From Hyphomicrobiales bacterium (GTDB lineage: Bacteria > Pseudomonadota > Alphaproteobacteria > Rhizobiales > Aestuariivirgaceae), in contig JADJVV010000001.1 of assembly GCA_016710435.1 (NCBI GenBank), forward strand, positions 2,068,501 to 2,132,500: a DNA stretch of 64,000 nucleotides. Reading direction: 5' to 3'. The notes below the pieces were generated by a model. It was not told the origin of the DNA, made no database searches, and saw only the letters and a program-made list of their open reading frames with translations. Shown piece after piece: positions 9,196 through 16,745 of this stretch. A program made the position numbers and the translations under genes. Position 1 is the first letter of the stretch. Each line of letters opens with the position of its first letter.

Positions 9196-9213
9196 AATAC
9201 CAAAATAGGACCA
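9196..9213 (-). promoter_or_regulatory. Probable NagQ operator on the murQ side
   Basis: Read on the minus strand this is TGGTCCTATTTTGGTATT, which matches the operator at 9307-9324 at 15 of 18 positions in inverted orientation. One half-site (TGGTATT) is perfect; the other is degenerate. It lies immediately upstream of the murQ start, where repressor binding would block transcription or early elongation. Confidence 0.65.
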
Positions 9214-9306
9214 CTTGTCCAGCCCCTCGATTAACCATGTTTATATAAGTACAATATGTCTTTTAACTTGTCCGGCCTCGAACAGGTTAATTTCAGACTT
9301 GAAGCG

Positions 9307-9324
9307 TGGTATTAATTTGGTATT
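9307..9324 (+). promoter_or_regulatory. NagQ-box-like operator TGGTATT-N4-TGGTATT
   Basis: Two perfect TGGTATT heptamers separated by AATT (start-to-start 11 bases, about one helical turn), ending eight bases before the kinase ATG at 9333. As I recall, two TGGTATT motifs four bases apart define the NagQ box of the GntR regulator NagQ in Xanthomonas GlcNAc genes. A NagQ-like regulator is encoded at 10214-10984. Together with 9196-9213 it should coordinate both divergent amino-sugar operons. Confidence 0.75.
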
Positions 9325-9332
9325 GTCATGGC

Positions 9333-10217
9333 ATGAACAGCGCGGCCAGCTATTTCCTGGGCATTGACGGAGGCGGTTCCAAGTGCCGCGCCCGTATCCG
9401 CCACCGTGACGGCACGTTGCTCGGCGAAGCCGTGGGCGGTTCCTCCAACATCTATCAGGATTTTGACGGTGCGCTGGCAAACATCGTCAGCGTCGCCGGG
9501 CAGGCGGGGAAACTGGCGGGCGTCTCCGCGCAGGATCTCCATGCAGGTCTGGGCCTTGCCGGGATCGTTACCTCTGTCGGCGCCGAAAAGATCAACGGCG
9601 CAGGCTTGCCCTTCGCGTCAGTGACCGCCGACAACGATGCCTATGCGGCCTGCGTGGGTGCCTTCAGCGGCAACAACGGCGGCATCGTCATTGCAGGTAC
9701 GGGCTCGATCGGATTGGCGCTTGTGGAAGGAGACCGCCACATGGTGGGCGGGTGGGGCTTCCAGTTGGGCGACCACGGGTCCGGGGCATGGCTCGGCCAT
9801 CACGCCGTCCGCCGTGCAGCACTCGCCATGGATGGTCTTTTGCAGCCCACGCACCTCATCGAGGAAATCCTCGTGCGTGTCGGGCGTACGCGGCAGACCG
9901 TCTCACTGTGGTCGGAAACCGCAACACCGCGCGACTACGCGGCCTTCGCTCCCATCGTCTTCGAGACAGCCGCGCGTGCCGATGTGCAGGGCATGACCAT
10001 TGTCATCGAAGGTGCCGCCGCAATTTCCAAGCTCGGCCACGCACTTCTGGCGCGCGGTGCAAAACGCATCTGCCTGCTGGGCGGATTGGCCGGTGTCTAT
10101 CCACCTTACCTTGATGCCGACGTGCGCGCCGCACTGGTGCCGCCCCAGGCCGATGCCATGGATGGCGCGATCATGATGGCGCGGCGCGCCTGCGGCTTGC
10201 CGGAGCGCTGGACGTGA
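9333..10217 (+). CDS. N-acetylglucosamine / amino-sugar kinase (BadF/BadG/BcrA/BcrD family)
   Basis: A 294-residue kinase of the ASKHA fold. The phosphate-1 loop is YFLGIDGGGSKCRARIRHRDG (first 25 residues), phosphate-2 is VIAGTGSIGLAL near residue 120, followed by GGWGFQLGDHGSGAWLG, and the adenosine motif is LLGGLAGVYPPYL near 260. The family phosphorylates GlcNAc, glucosamine or MurNAc; the neighbouring nagA and deaminase point to GlcNAc-6-P as product. I use the ATG at 9333, just downstream of the operator, not an upstream in-frame start that would place the operator in the coding region. The stop overlaps the next gene by four bases (GTGA). Confidence 0.88.
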   Translation: MNSAASYFLGIDGGGSKCRARIRHRDGTLLGEAVGGSSNIYQDFDGALANIVSVAGQAGKLAGVSAQDLHAGLGLAGIVTSVGAEKINGAGLPFASVTADNDAYAACVGAFSGNNGGIVIAGTGSIGLALVEGDRHMVGGWGFQLGDHGSGAWLGHHAVRRAALAMDGLLQPTHLIEEILVRVGRTRQTVSLWSETATPRDYAAFAPIVFETAARADVQGMTIVIEGAAAISKLGHALLARGAKRICLLGGLAGVYPPYLDADVRAALVPPQADAMDGAIMMARRACGLPERWT

Positions 10218-10984
10218 CGGCGCTCAACCGCGTGTTCACATCGCGGCGCTTCTCGGCGGTGCCATCCTTGCCGCTCTACCTGCGCGTCAAGAAACTGGTG
10301 AACGACGCCATATCGGCGGAGGAACTGCGCGGTGGCGATGCGATTCCCAGTGAACGCGATGCGGCGGAACTCCTCGGCGTCAGCCGCGTCACGGTGCGCA
10401 AGGCCTTCACGGAACTGGTGCACGATGGCGTGCTGGTGCAGCGCCGCGGTTCCGGCACCTTTGTGCAGGGGCAGGCGCGCCGGCTCGAACAGCCGCTGTC
10501 GCGCCTCACCAGTTTCAGCGAAGACATGCAGTTGCGCGGCCTTGATACAGATGCGACGTGGATCGACCGGTCGCTCGGCCTCCCCACGCCCGAGGAGGCG
10601 CTGAAGCTCTCGATGTCGCCCAGCGAAAGGATCTGCCGCTTCCACCGCCTGCGCCGCGCCGACGGTGTTCCCCTTGCAATCGAACATGCCGTCATTCCGC
10701 AGCGCTTCCTCGATGATCCGCAATCCGTTGGCGCATCGCTGTATGCCGCACTGGACAAGCGCGGCCACAAGCCGGTGCGCGCCTTGCAGCGCCTGCACGC
10801 CACGGCGCTGAAAGAGCCCGAGGCGCGCTTGCTGGAATTGGCCACCGGAAGCCCCGCCCTGTTCATCGAACGCATCTCCTATCTGCCGGATGGCCGCACC
10901 GTCGAATACACACAGTCGCACTACCGGGGCGACAGCTACGACTTCGTCGCGGAACTCACACTCGCGCAGGATGGCCGCCCATGA
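10214..10984 (+). CDS. nagQ: GntR/HutC-family transcriptional regulator, NagQ-like
   Basis: A 256-residue regulator with an N-terminal winged helix (LYLRVKKLVNDAIS..GDAIPSERDAAELLGVSRVTVRKAFTELVHDGVLVQRRGSGTFV, about residues 20-85) and a UTRA ligand-binding domain (RLTSFSEDMQLRG... to ERISYLPDGRTVEYTQSHYRGDSYDFV). UTRA regulators of this branch sense GlcN-6-P or GlcNAc-6-P. It starts with GTG inside a four-base overlap with the kinase and overlaps the next gene by four. The operator pair at 9196-9213 and 9307-9324 matches the NagQ-type motif, which supports autoregulation of this operon and control of the murQ operon. Confidence 0.87.
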   Translation: MTALNRVFTSRRFSAVPSLPLYLRVKKLVNDAISAEELRGGDAIPSERDAAELLGVSRVTVRKAFTELVHDGVLVQRRGSGTFVQGQARRLEQPLSRLTSFSEDMQLRGLDTDATWIDRSLGLPTPEEALKLSMSPSERICRFHRLRRADGVPLAIEHAVIPQRFLDDPQSVGASLYAALDKRGHKPVRALQRLHATALKEPEARLLELATGSPALFIERISYLPDGRTVEYTQSHYRGDSYDFVAELTLAQDGRP

Positions 10985-11982
10985 GCCTGATGCGCCAGGA
11001 AGCGTCCGAAGCCCCCGAGGCTGTGGCGCGTTTTCTCACCCGCAACGCCACCGCCCTTGCCGAACTCGGCCGCCGCCTGCGCAAGCTGGATCCACCTGTG
11101 GTCCTGACATCGGCACGCGGCAGTTCCGACAACGCAGCAGGATACCTCAAGTACCTCACCGAAATCGCACTTGGCATTCCCTGCGCCTCGGTGGGGGCCT
11201 CCGTGGCATCAATCTATGCAGCGCCCCTGCGCGTGCAGAACGGTCTCTCGGTCACGATCTCGCAATCCGGAAAAAGCCCCGACATCGTGGCCCTTCAGGA
11301 TGCGGCGCGGCGCTCAGGCGCTCTCACTGTCGCCATCGTCAATGTCGATGACTCGCCTGCCGCCCGCAGCGCCGACATCTGCCTGCCACTCCACGCAGGC
11401 GCGGAAAAGAGCGTGGCCGCGACAAAATCCTTCATCGTGTCGCTGGTCGCCGCCGCGGCAATCATCGCGGAATGGCGCACGGATGATGCCTTGAAGTCAG
11501 CGCTCTCCGCATTGCCGGATCAACTCGCACGCGCCTGCGCCTTGCAGTGGCCAGGTTTTGTGGACTGCGCCGTGAGGGCGGAGTCGCTTTATGTCCTGGG
11601 CCGCGGGCCGTCCTATCCCATCGCCGCGGAGACGGCGCTGAAGTTGAAGGAAACCTGTGCCATCCACGCGGAAGCCTATTCCGCCGCCGAAGTCATGCAT
11701 GGCCCGCTTGAACTTGTGGAGCCGGGCTTTCCGCTGCTGGTCTATGCCCAAGATGATGCGGCTCTGCCTGGCACACGCGCCGCCGTGAAAAAGTTGGAAG
11801 CAATGGGTGCCGATGTGGGGGTGGCGGGCGGCAACTGGCCCGTGATTGCGGCAAGCCATCCGCTGCTCTCGCCCATTCCCATGATCCAGACGGCCTATCT
11901 TGAAATCGAGCGTGTGGCCCAGGCACTGGGCCGCAACCCGGATGCGCCACGCCAGTTGCGCAAGGTGACGGAGACACTGTGA
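10981..11982 (+). CDS. SIS-domain glucosamine-6-phosphate deaminase (NagB-II type)
   Basis: A 333-residue protein with two SIS domains related to the isomerase half of GlmS but lacking the glutaminase domain. Sugar-phosphate loops are LTSARGSSDNAAGYLKY near residues 40-57 and VTISQSGKSPDIV near 88-100. The second domain has VLGRGPSYPIAAETALKLKETCAIHAEAYSAAEVMHGPLELVEPGFPLLVY, the classic catalytic region with the conserved ETCAIHAEAY. Such stand-alone proteins (NagB-II) convert GlcN-6-P to fructose-6-P and ammonia. No classical nagB is in the window, so this is the likely deaminase of the pathway. Genes on both sides overlap it. Confidence 0.88.
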   Translation: MSLMRQEASEAPEAVARFLTRNATALAELGRRLRKLDPPVVLTSARGSSDNAAGYLKYLTEIALGIPCASVGASVASIYAAPLRVQNGLSVTISQSGKSPDIVALQDAARRSGALTVAIVNVDDSPAARSADICLPLHAGAEKSVAATKSFIVSLVAAAAIIAEWRTDDALKSALSALPDQLARACALQWPGFVDCAVRAESLYVLGRGPSYPIAAETALKLKETCAIHAEAYSAAEVMHGPLELVEPGFPLLVYAQDDAALPGTRAAVKKLEAMGADVGVAGGNWPVIAASHPLLSPIPMIQTAYLEIERVAQALGRNPDAPRQLRKVTETL

Positions 11983-13109
11983 TGGGCTTTGTGCTGCATG
12001 GTGCGCGTGTCTTCGATGGCGAGAGATTTTGCGACAACGCCGCCGTGTTGATCGAGGGACGCCACATCGCCGGCATCGCCGAGGCAGGGACCGTGCCACG
12101 AGACGCGGCCTTGATCCGGCTCGACGGCGGCATCCTCGCACCGGGCTTCATCGATGTGCAGGTGAATGGCGGCGGCGGCGCCCTGCTGAACGATGGACCC
12201 ACCGCTGAAGTCGTTTGCACCATCGCGGACTCGCACCGCCGCTTTGGCACCACGGGCATGCTTCCCACCGTCATCACCGACGCACCCGCCGTGACCGTGG
12301 CTGCGATTGCTGCCGTCCGCGAGGCTCGTGCCCGTGGTGCAGCATCGGTGCTTGGCATCCACATCGAGGGTCCGTTTCTCGATCCTGCGCGAAAAGGCGC
12401 CCATGACCTGCACTTCATCCGCGCCATGACGGAAGCCGATGTCACGCTCATCACCGAGGCGGCCTGTGGTGCGGTGATGGTGACGTTGGCACCCAACAAG
12501 GTCGCGCCGGAATTGATCTCCCGCCTCGCACGGGCGGGTGTGAAGGTGAGCCTCGGCCATTCCGACGCCTCCGCAGCGGAGGCGAAGGCAGCACTGCGGG
12601 CCGGCGCCCAGGCGTTCACCCATCTCTTCAATGCCATGAGCCAGATGACCGGGCGGGAACCCGGCATGGTCGGTGCGGCGCTGACGGATGCGGCGAGTTT
12701 CATCGGCATCATTGCCGATGGCCATCACGTTCACGACGACACATTGCGGGTGGCCCTTGCGGCCGCTCCGCTTGACCGCTTCATGCTGGTGACCGATGCC
12801 ATGCCGCCAGCGGCCGGTGGGCCGGACAGCTTCACCCTTCAGGGCCGCACGGTGGCGCGCGTCGAGGGCCGGCTGCAACTCGATGACGGCACGCTGGCGG
12901 GCTCCAACCTGACCATGGATGAGGCCGTTCGCCATGGCGTGAACAAACTCGGGGTTCCCCTGGCCGATGCGTTGCAAATGGCGTCACGCAATCCTGCGGG
13001 TTTTCTCGGCCGCGGCGATCTTGGCATCATCGCGCCGGGAGCGCTTGCAAGCCTCGTGCACCTCGATGACAATCTCAACGTGAAGCGGACATGGGTGGAG
13101 GGGCGATGA
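11982..13109 (+). CDS. nagA: N-acetylglucosamine-6-phosphate deacetylase
   Basis: A 375-residue amidohydrolase-fold enzyme that removes acetate from GlcNAc-6-P. Metal and substrate motifs: APGFIDVQVNGGGGALLNDG (residues about 50-70), LGIHIEGPFLDPARKGAHD (near 125-143), VSLGHSDASAAEA (near 190), AFTHLFNAMSQMTGREPG (near 210) and LVTDAMPP with the catalytic Asp near 270. The ATG at 11982 overlaps the previous stop by one base (TGATG); a GTG three bases earlier is an alternative start. Its product GlcN-6-P is the substrate of the gene just upstream. Confidence 0.94.
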   Translation: MGFVLHGARVFDGERFCDNAAVLIEGRHIAGIAEAGTVPRDAALIRLDGGILAPGFIDVQVNGGGGALLNDGPTAEVVCTIADSHRRFGTTGMLPTVITDAPAVTVAAIAAVREARARGAASVLGIHIEGPFLDPARKGAHDLHFIRAMTEADVTLITEAACGAVMVTLAPNKVAPELISRLARAGVKVSLGHSDASAAEAKAALRAGAQAFTHLFNAMSQMTGREPGMVGAALTDAASFIGIIADGHHVHDDTLRVALAAAPLDRFMLVTDAMPPAAGGPDSFTLQGRTVARVEGRLQLDDGTLAGSNLTMDEAVRHGVNKLGVPLADALQMASRNPAGFLGRGDLGIIAPGALASLVHLDDNLNVKRTWVEGR

Positions 13110-14170
13110 CAAAGGTCAGGGTCTTGGTGGTTGGCGTTGGCAACATGGGGCTGTCGCACGCCCGCGCTTATGCCGCCAATGACGGTTTTGAAATCGCGGG
13201 GCTGTGCAGCCGCGGCATCGACCAGCGCGGCGACGTGAAGGATGAATTTGCGGGCGTACCGCTTTTCAACGATTACGCCGATGCACTCCGCCAGACGGCG
13301 CCCGACGCGGTCTCCATCAACACCTGGCCTGATACTCACGGCGAATATGCGAAGATGGCATTGCACGCCAACTGCCACCTCTTCATCGAGAAGCCGCTTG
13401 CGTCGTCCGTGGCCGAGGCAGAGGACATCGCCGCTCTGGCCCGCGCCAGGAACCGCAAGATCGTGATCGGCTATATCCTGCGCGTCCATCCCTCCTGGGT
13501 GAAGTTCGTCGAACTGGGCCGCACGCTCGGCAAGCCGCTCGTCATGCGCATGAATCTGAACCAGCAGTCTTCCGGCGCGCAGTGGCAGGTGCACAAGCAG
13601 TTGATGAAATCGATCTCGCCCATCGTGGATTGCGGCGTTCACTATGTCGATGTCATGTGCCAGGTCACGGGCGCAGAGCCGCGCACCGTCCACGCCATCG
13701 GCGTGCGCCTCAGCGACGAAATCGACGCGGGCATGTACAACTACGGTCAATTGCAGGTGACATTCGATGACGGCTCCGTCGGCTGGTACGAAGCGGGATG
13801 GGGCCCGATGATGAGCGAGACCGCCTTCTTCGTGAAGGACATGATCGGACCCAAAGGCTCTGTTTCCATTGCCATGGACGAAGCGAAGACGGAATCCGCC
13901 GATGTGGACAGCCACACCAGAACTTCGGCGCTGCGCCTGCATCACGCAGAACTGACGCCGGAAGGCAACCTCGCCCGCAAGGACGACATGATCCGCATGG
14001 ATGATGAACCGGGCCACCAGGACCTGTGCAACCGCGAGCAGGCCGTGTTCCTCGATGCCATCCGCAATGACCGTGACATGACCAGGCACGTGGCGGAAGC
14101 GATCAGTTCATTGCGCATCGTGCTGGCGGCAGATGAAAGCGTGCGCACCGGCAAGGTCGTTCATCTGTGA
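13106..14170 (+). CDS. Gfo/Idh/MocA family oxidoreductase
   Basis: A 354-residue NAD(P)-dependent sugar dehydrogenase family member. The Rossmann start is VRVLVVGVGNMGLSHARAY, followed by the family motif FIEKPLASSVAEAEDIAALA near residue 95, and a C-terminal alpha/beta domain with SPIVDCGVHYVDVMCQVTGAEP. Its substrate is unknown. It overlaps nagA by four bases and the PP2C-like gene by four, so it is co-expressed with GlcNAc catabolism and may oxidise an amino sugar or a derived sugar released by transport. Related genes in such operons have been seen as glycoside or sugar oxidoreductases. Confidence 0.87.
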   Translation: MTKVRVLVVGVGNMGLSHARAYAANDGFEIAGLCSRGIDQRGDVKDEFAGVPLFNDYADALRQTAPDAVSINTWPDTHGEYAKMALHANCHLFIEKPLASSVAEAEDIAALARARNRKIVIGYILRVHPSWVKFVELGRTLGKPLVMRMNLNQQSSGAQWQVHKQLMKSISPIVDCGVHYVDVMCQVTGAEPRTVHAIGVRLSDEIDAGMYNYGQLQVTFDDGSVGWYEAGWGPMMSETAFFVKDMIGPKGSVSIAMDEAKTESADVDSHTRTSALRLHHAELTPEGNLARKDDMIRMDDEPGHQDLCNREQAVFLDAIRNDRDMTRHVAEAISSLRIVLAADESVRTGKVVHL

Positions 14171-15021
14171 GACTGGCAGGAGCGGTCAGCGCGGGGAGCG
14201 GCACCTGCAACGAGGATGCGGCAGGCGTCGTCGTGGAAGACGGCGCCGTTGTTGCGGCTTGGGTGTTCGATGGCGTGACCGGTATCAACAACGATCACAT
14301 CCTTCCCGCCGCAACGGATGCGCGCTGGCTGGTGGAAAGGGCTGATACGCATCTGCATGAACTCGCCGCAACCCATCAGCCCCTGCCGGACCTGCTGGCG
14401 GAATTGGTGGCGCGACTGGAGAAGGACTGGGCCGAAGCGACAGCGAGGGTCACCGTGCCATCCGCATACGACCCGCCCGCCGCCTGCCTGCTGCTGGCAA
14501 AAAGATATGCCGATGGTTGGCACGTTCTGCGACTCGGTGACTCTATCCTCCTGACCCAAGACACAGGCGTGCGCGTCATTCCCCCACCGCAGAGCGACCT
14601 CGGCGGTCTGGAGGCTTTCCTGCGAGATGAAGCCCGCCGCCGCCGCGCCCAGGGGCAGTCCGACTTCAAGGCCTTGCTCCGCGAATTTCATCCACGCCTC
14701 ATGGCCAGCCGCCGCTCGCGCAACACCGCCGCCAACCACAGCATTCTCGTGGCAGACAAGTCGGCGCTGAATTGCCCGGAATATATCGCCCTGGGGTGGC
14801 CGGCGTCGCTGCTGCTCTGCACCGACGGTTTCTATCGTGCGGTGGATACCTACGGCTTCGCCAGCGACGCAGCACTTGTGGCCCGCGCGCGGGAAGCGGA
14901 AGGCGTCAGCGCGATCCTCCGTCAGATCCGCGCCGTGGAAGCGGACGACCCCGCTTGCGAAACCTATCTTCGCTTCAAGCCGGCGGATGATGCCTCCGCC
15001 GTGATGCTGGTCAACGCCTGA
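14167..15021 (+). CDS. PP2C-like protein phosphatase
   Basis: A 284-residue protein with the layout of the metal-dependent PP2C family. Conserved Asp-bearing motifs are visible: CNEDAAGVVVEDG near residues 14-26, WVFDGVTG near 32-39, LRLGDSILL near 120 and LLCTDGFYRAVDTYGF near 217-232. There are no sensor, membrane or kinase modules, so it is a free cytoplasmic phosphatase. It starts with GTG inside a four-base overlap with the oxidoreductase gene and closes the nag operon. No partner kinase is nearby. It could act on a phosphoprotein or, less usually, on a phosphorylated sugar; the target is not deducible. Confidence 0.75.
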   Translation: MRLAGAVSAGSGTCNEDAAGVVVEDGAVVAAWVFDGVTGINNDHILPAATDARWLVERADTHLHELAATHQPLPDLLAELVARLEKDWAEATARVTVPSAYDPPAACLLLAKRYADGWHVLRLGDSILLTQDTGVRVIPPPQSDLGGLEAFLRDEARRRRAQGQSDFKALLREFHPRLMASRRSRNTAANHSILVADKSALNCPEYIALGWPASLLLCTDGFYRAVDTYGFASDAALVARAREAEGVSAILRQIRAVEADDPACETYLRFKPADDASAVMLVNA

Positions 15022-15136
15022 CGCATCCCCGGCGCATTTGCACACTTGACATTCTCCCCCGCGCTGCAAGTCTCCGCAGCGGCAACTGACGCGGGAAATT
15101 GCGGCCCGCCAAGAAAAGACAATGGGGGCGTTATCC

Positions 15137-16615
15137 ATGTATCTCGGGATTGATCTCGGCACGTCTGGCGTGAAGTCCGTGCTGGTGGATGCCAGCCAGA
15201 CATTCGTCGCACAGCATTCTTCGCGGGCACTGGACGTGTCTCGCCCGCATTTCAGCTGGTCGGAACAGGACCCGGCCATCTGGTGGGATGGCGTGTGCCA
15301 GACGCTGGATGGCCTGAAGGCCAGCCATCCGAAGGAACTCGCGGCGGTGAAGGCAATCGGCCTCTCCGGCCAGATGTACGGTGCAACGGTGTTGGGCGCA
15401 GATGACAAGCCGCTCCGCCCTGCAATCCTCTGGAACGACACGCGCACGGAAAGGCAATGCACCGAACTGGAAGCTCTCGCGCCGGACGTGCGCCGCATCG
15501 CGGGCCGCAAACCCACGCCCGGTGTCACCGCCGTGAAGCTGCTGTGGCTGCGCGAGCACGAGCCCGAGGTCTTTGCCAGGACGAAACACGTGCTGCTGCC
15601 GAAAGACTACGTCCGCCTCATGCTCTCCGGCGACAAGGCCTCCGACATGGCGGATTCCAGCGGCACCATGTGGATGGATATCGCCACGCGCGACTGGTCC
15701 GACGCTCTGCTCGATGCCACGGGCATGCAGCGCGCGCAGATGCCACGGCTTCATGAAGGCACGGAGGTCACCGGAAAGATCCGCGCCACGCTCGCGGCCC
15801 GCTGGGGAATGTCGCCCCATGTGGTGATCGCGGCCGGCGGCGGAGACAATGCCTGCGGCGCCTGCGGCACGGGCGTGATCGGCGAAGGAGAAGGCACGGT
15901 CTCGCTTGGAACATCCGGCGTGCTCTTCGTCGCCATGCGAGAACCCCGCCCCAGTTACGAATATGCCATCGAGACCCTGTGTCATTCCGTGCCCGGCACC
16001 TGGCATCAGATGTCGGTGATCCTCTCGGCCACATCCTGCCTCAACTGGGTTGCCGGTCTGGTGAAACGCAACGCCGCCGATCTCGTGGCTTCGCTGGGCG
16101 CCGAACTAGGTGCGCCATCGCCGTTGCTGTTCGTGCCATTTCTCGATGGCTCGTGGTCGCCGCACAGCGACACGCAGATCCGTGGCGCGCTGATCGGCCT
16201 GCAACATACCTCCGATGAGCGCGAGATGGCGCTTGCGGTGCTGCAGGGCGTGGCCTTCGCGCTGCGCGAATGCGCCGATGCCTTCCGCGCCACCGGAACC
16301 TCCATCGACAACCTCCTCGCCATCGGCGGAGGCTCACGCTCCGATCTCTGGCTGTCCATGATCGCAACGCTATTGGGCGTCGAATTGCGCGTGCCGGAAT
16401 CGAGTGAACTGGGTGCGGCCTTCGGCGCGGCGCGTCTCGCCCTCATTGCCGAGACGCGTGCCGCGCCGGCGGCGGTCCTGACCCGGCCAAAGATCAACCG
16501 GGCGATTACACCGCGTCAGTCCCTGCACGCCGCCTATGACAGCAGTTACGCGGATTGGCTGCATGCCATCACCCAGTTGCGCAACAGGCGGTCCGGCAGT
16601 TCCTCCCACGCATGA
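15137..16615 (+). CDS. xylB: Xylulokinase (FGGY family)
   Basis: A 492-residue FGGY carbohydrate kinase. The start is MYLGIDLGTSGVKSVLVD, the classic XylB opening; an in-frame ATG at 15122 would add five residues. Other marks are IGLSGQMYGATVLGADDKPLRPAILWNDTR (near 75-105), GGGDNACGACGTGVIGEGEGTVSLGTSG (near 235-262) and the ATP-binding IGGGSRSDLWLSMIATLLG near 395. It should convert D-xylulose to xylulose-5-P, linking to the pentose phosphate route together with gnd just downstream. No xylose isomerase is in the window. The stop codon lies in an 8-bp tandem repeat. Confidence 0.9.
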   Translation: MYLGIDLGTSGVKSVLVDASQTFVAQHSSRALDVSRPHFSWSEQDPAIWWDGVCQTLDGLKASHPKELAAVKAIGLSGQMYGATVLGADDKPLRPAILWNDTRTERQCTELEALAPDVRRIAGRKPTPGVTAVKLLWLREHEPEVFARTKHVLLPKDYVRLMLSGDKASDMADSSGTMWMDIATRDWSDALLDATGMQRAQMPRLHEGTEVTGKIRATLAARWGMSPHVVIAAGGGDNACGACGTGVIGEGEGTVSLGTSGVLFVAMREPRPSYEYAIETLCHSVPGTWHQMSVILSATSCLNWVAGLVKRNAADLVASLGAELGAPSPLLFVPFLDGSWSPHSDTQIRGALIGLQHTSDEREMALAVLQGVAFALRECADAFRATGTSIDNLLAIGGGSRSDLWLSMIATLLGVELRVPESSELGAAFGAARLALIAETRAAPAAVLTRPKINRAITPRQSLHAAYDSSYADWLHAITQLRNRRSGSSSHA

Positions 16616-16651
16616 ACGCCTGAACACATGAACGCATGAACGCATGAACGC
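16612..16651. repeat. Five copies of an 8-bp tandem repeat (ATGAACGC)
   Basis: The units are ATGAACGC, CTGAACAC and then three perfect ATGAACGC. The first unit overlaps the xylB stop codon (16613-16615). Each unit contains both an ATG and a TGA in the ATGA form. The period of eight is not a multiple of three. Confidence 0.9.
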
Positions 16652-16745
16652 AGGGCGCAGCGGACCTGCGCCACGTCCCCCTCGCTCATCCGCAATCCTG
16701 CCCCTATCTTCTGCCATCACGAGCACCCAAGGGAAGGACGGCCCC

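Noticed and set aside
14161..15528. 455-codon minus-strand frame across the PP2C and xylulokinase genes
   Set aside because: It covers the antisense of two well-supported genes and the gap between them and has no recognisable domain.
16644..16745. N-terminal extension of gnd starting in the tandem repeat
   Set aside because: The extra 34 residues are Pro/Ser/Arg-rich and precede the Rossmann motif; the ATG at 16746 has a good ribosome site and gives the standard 470 residues.
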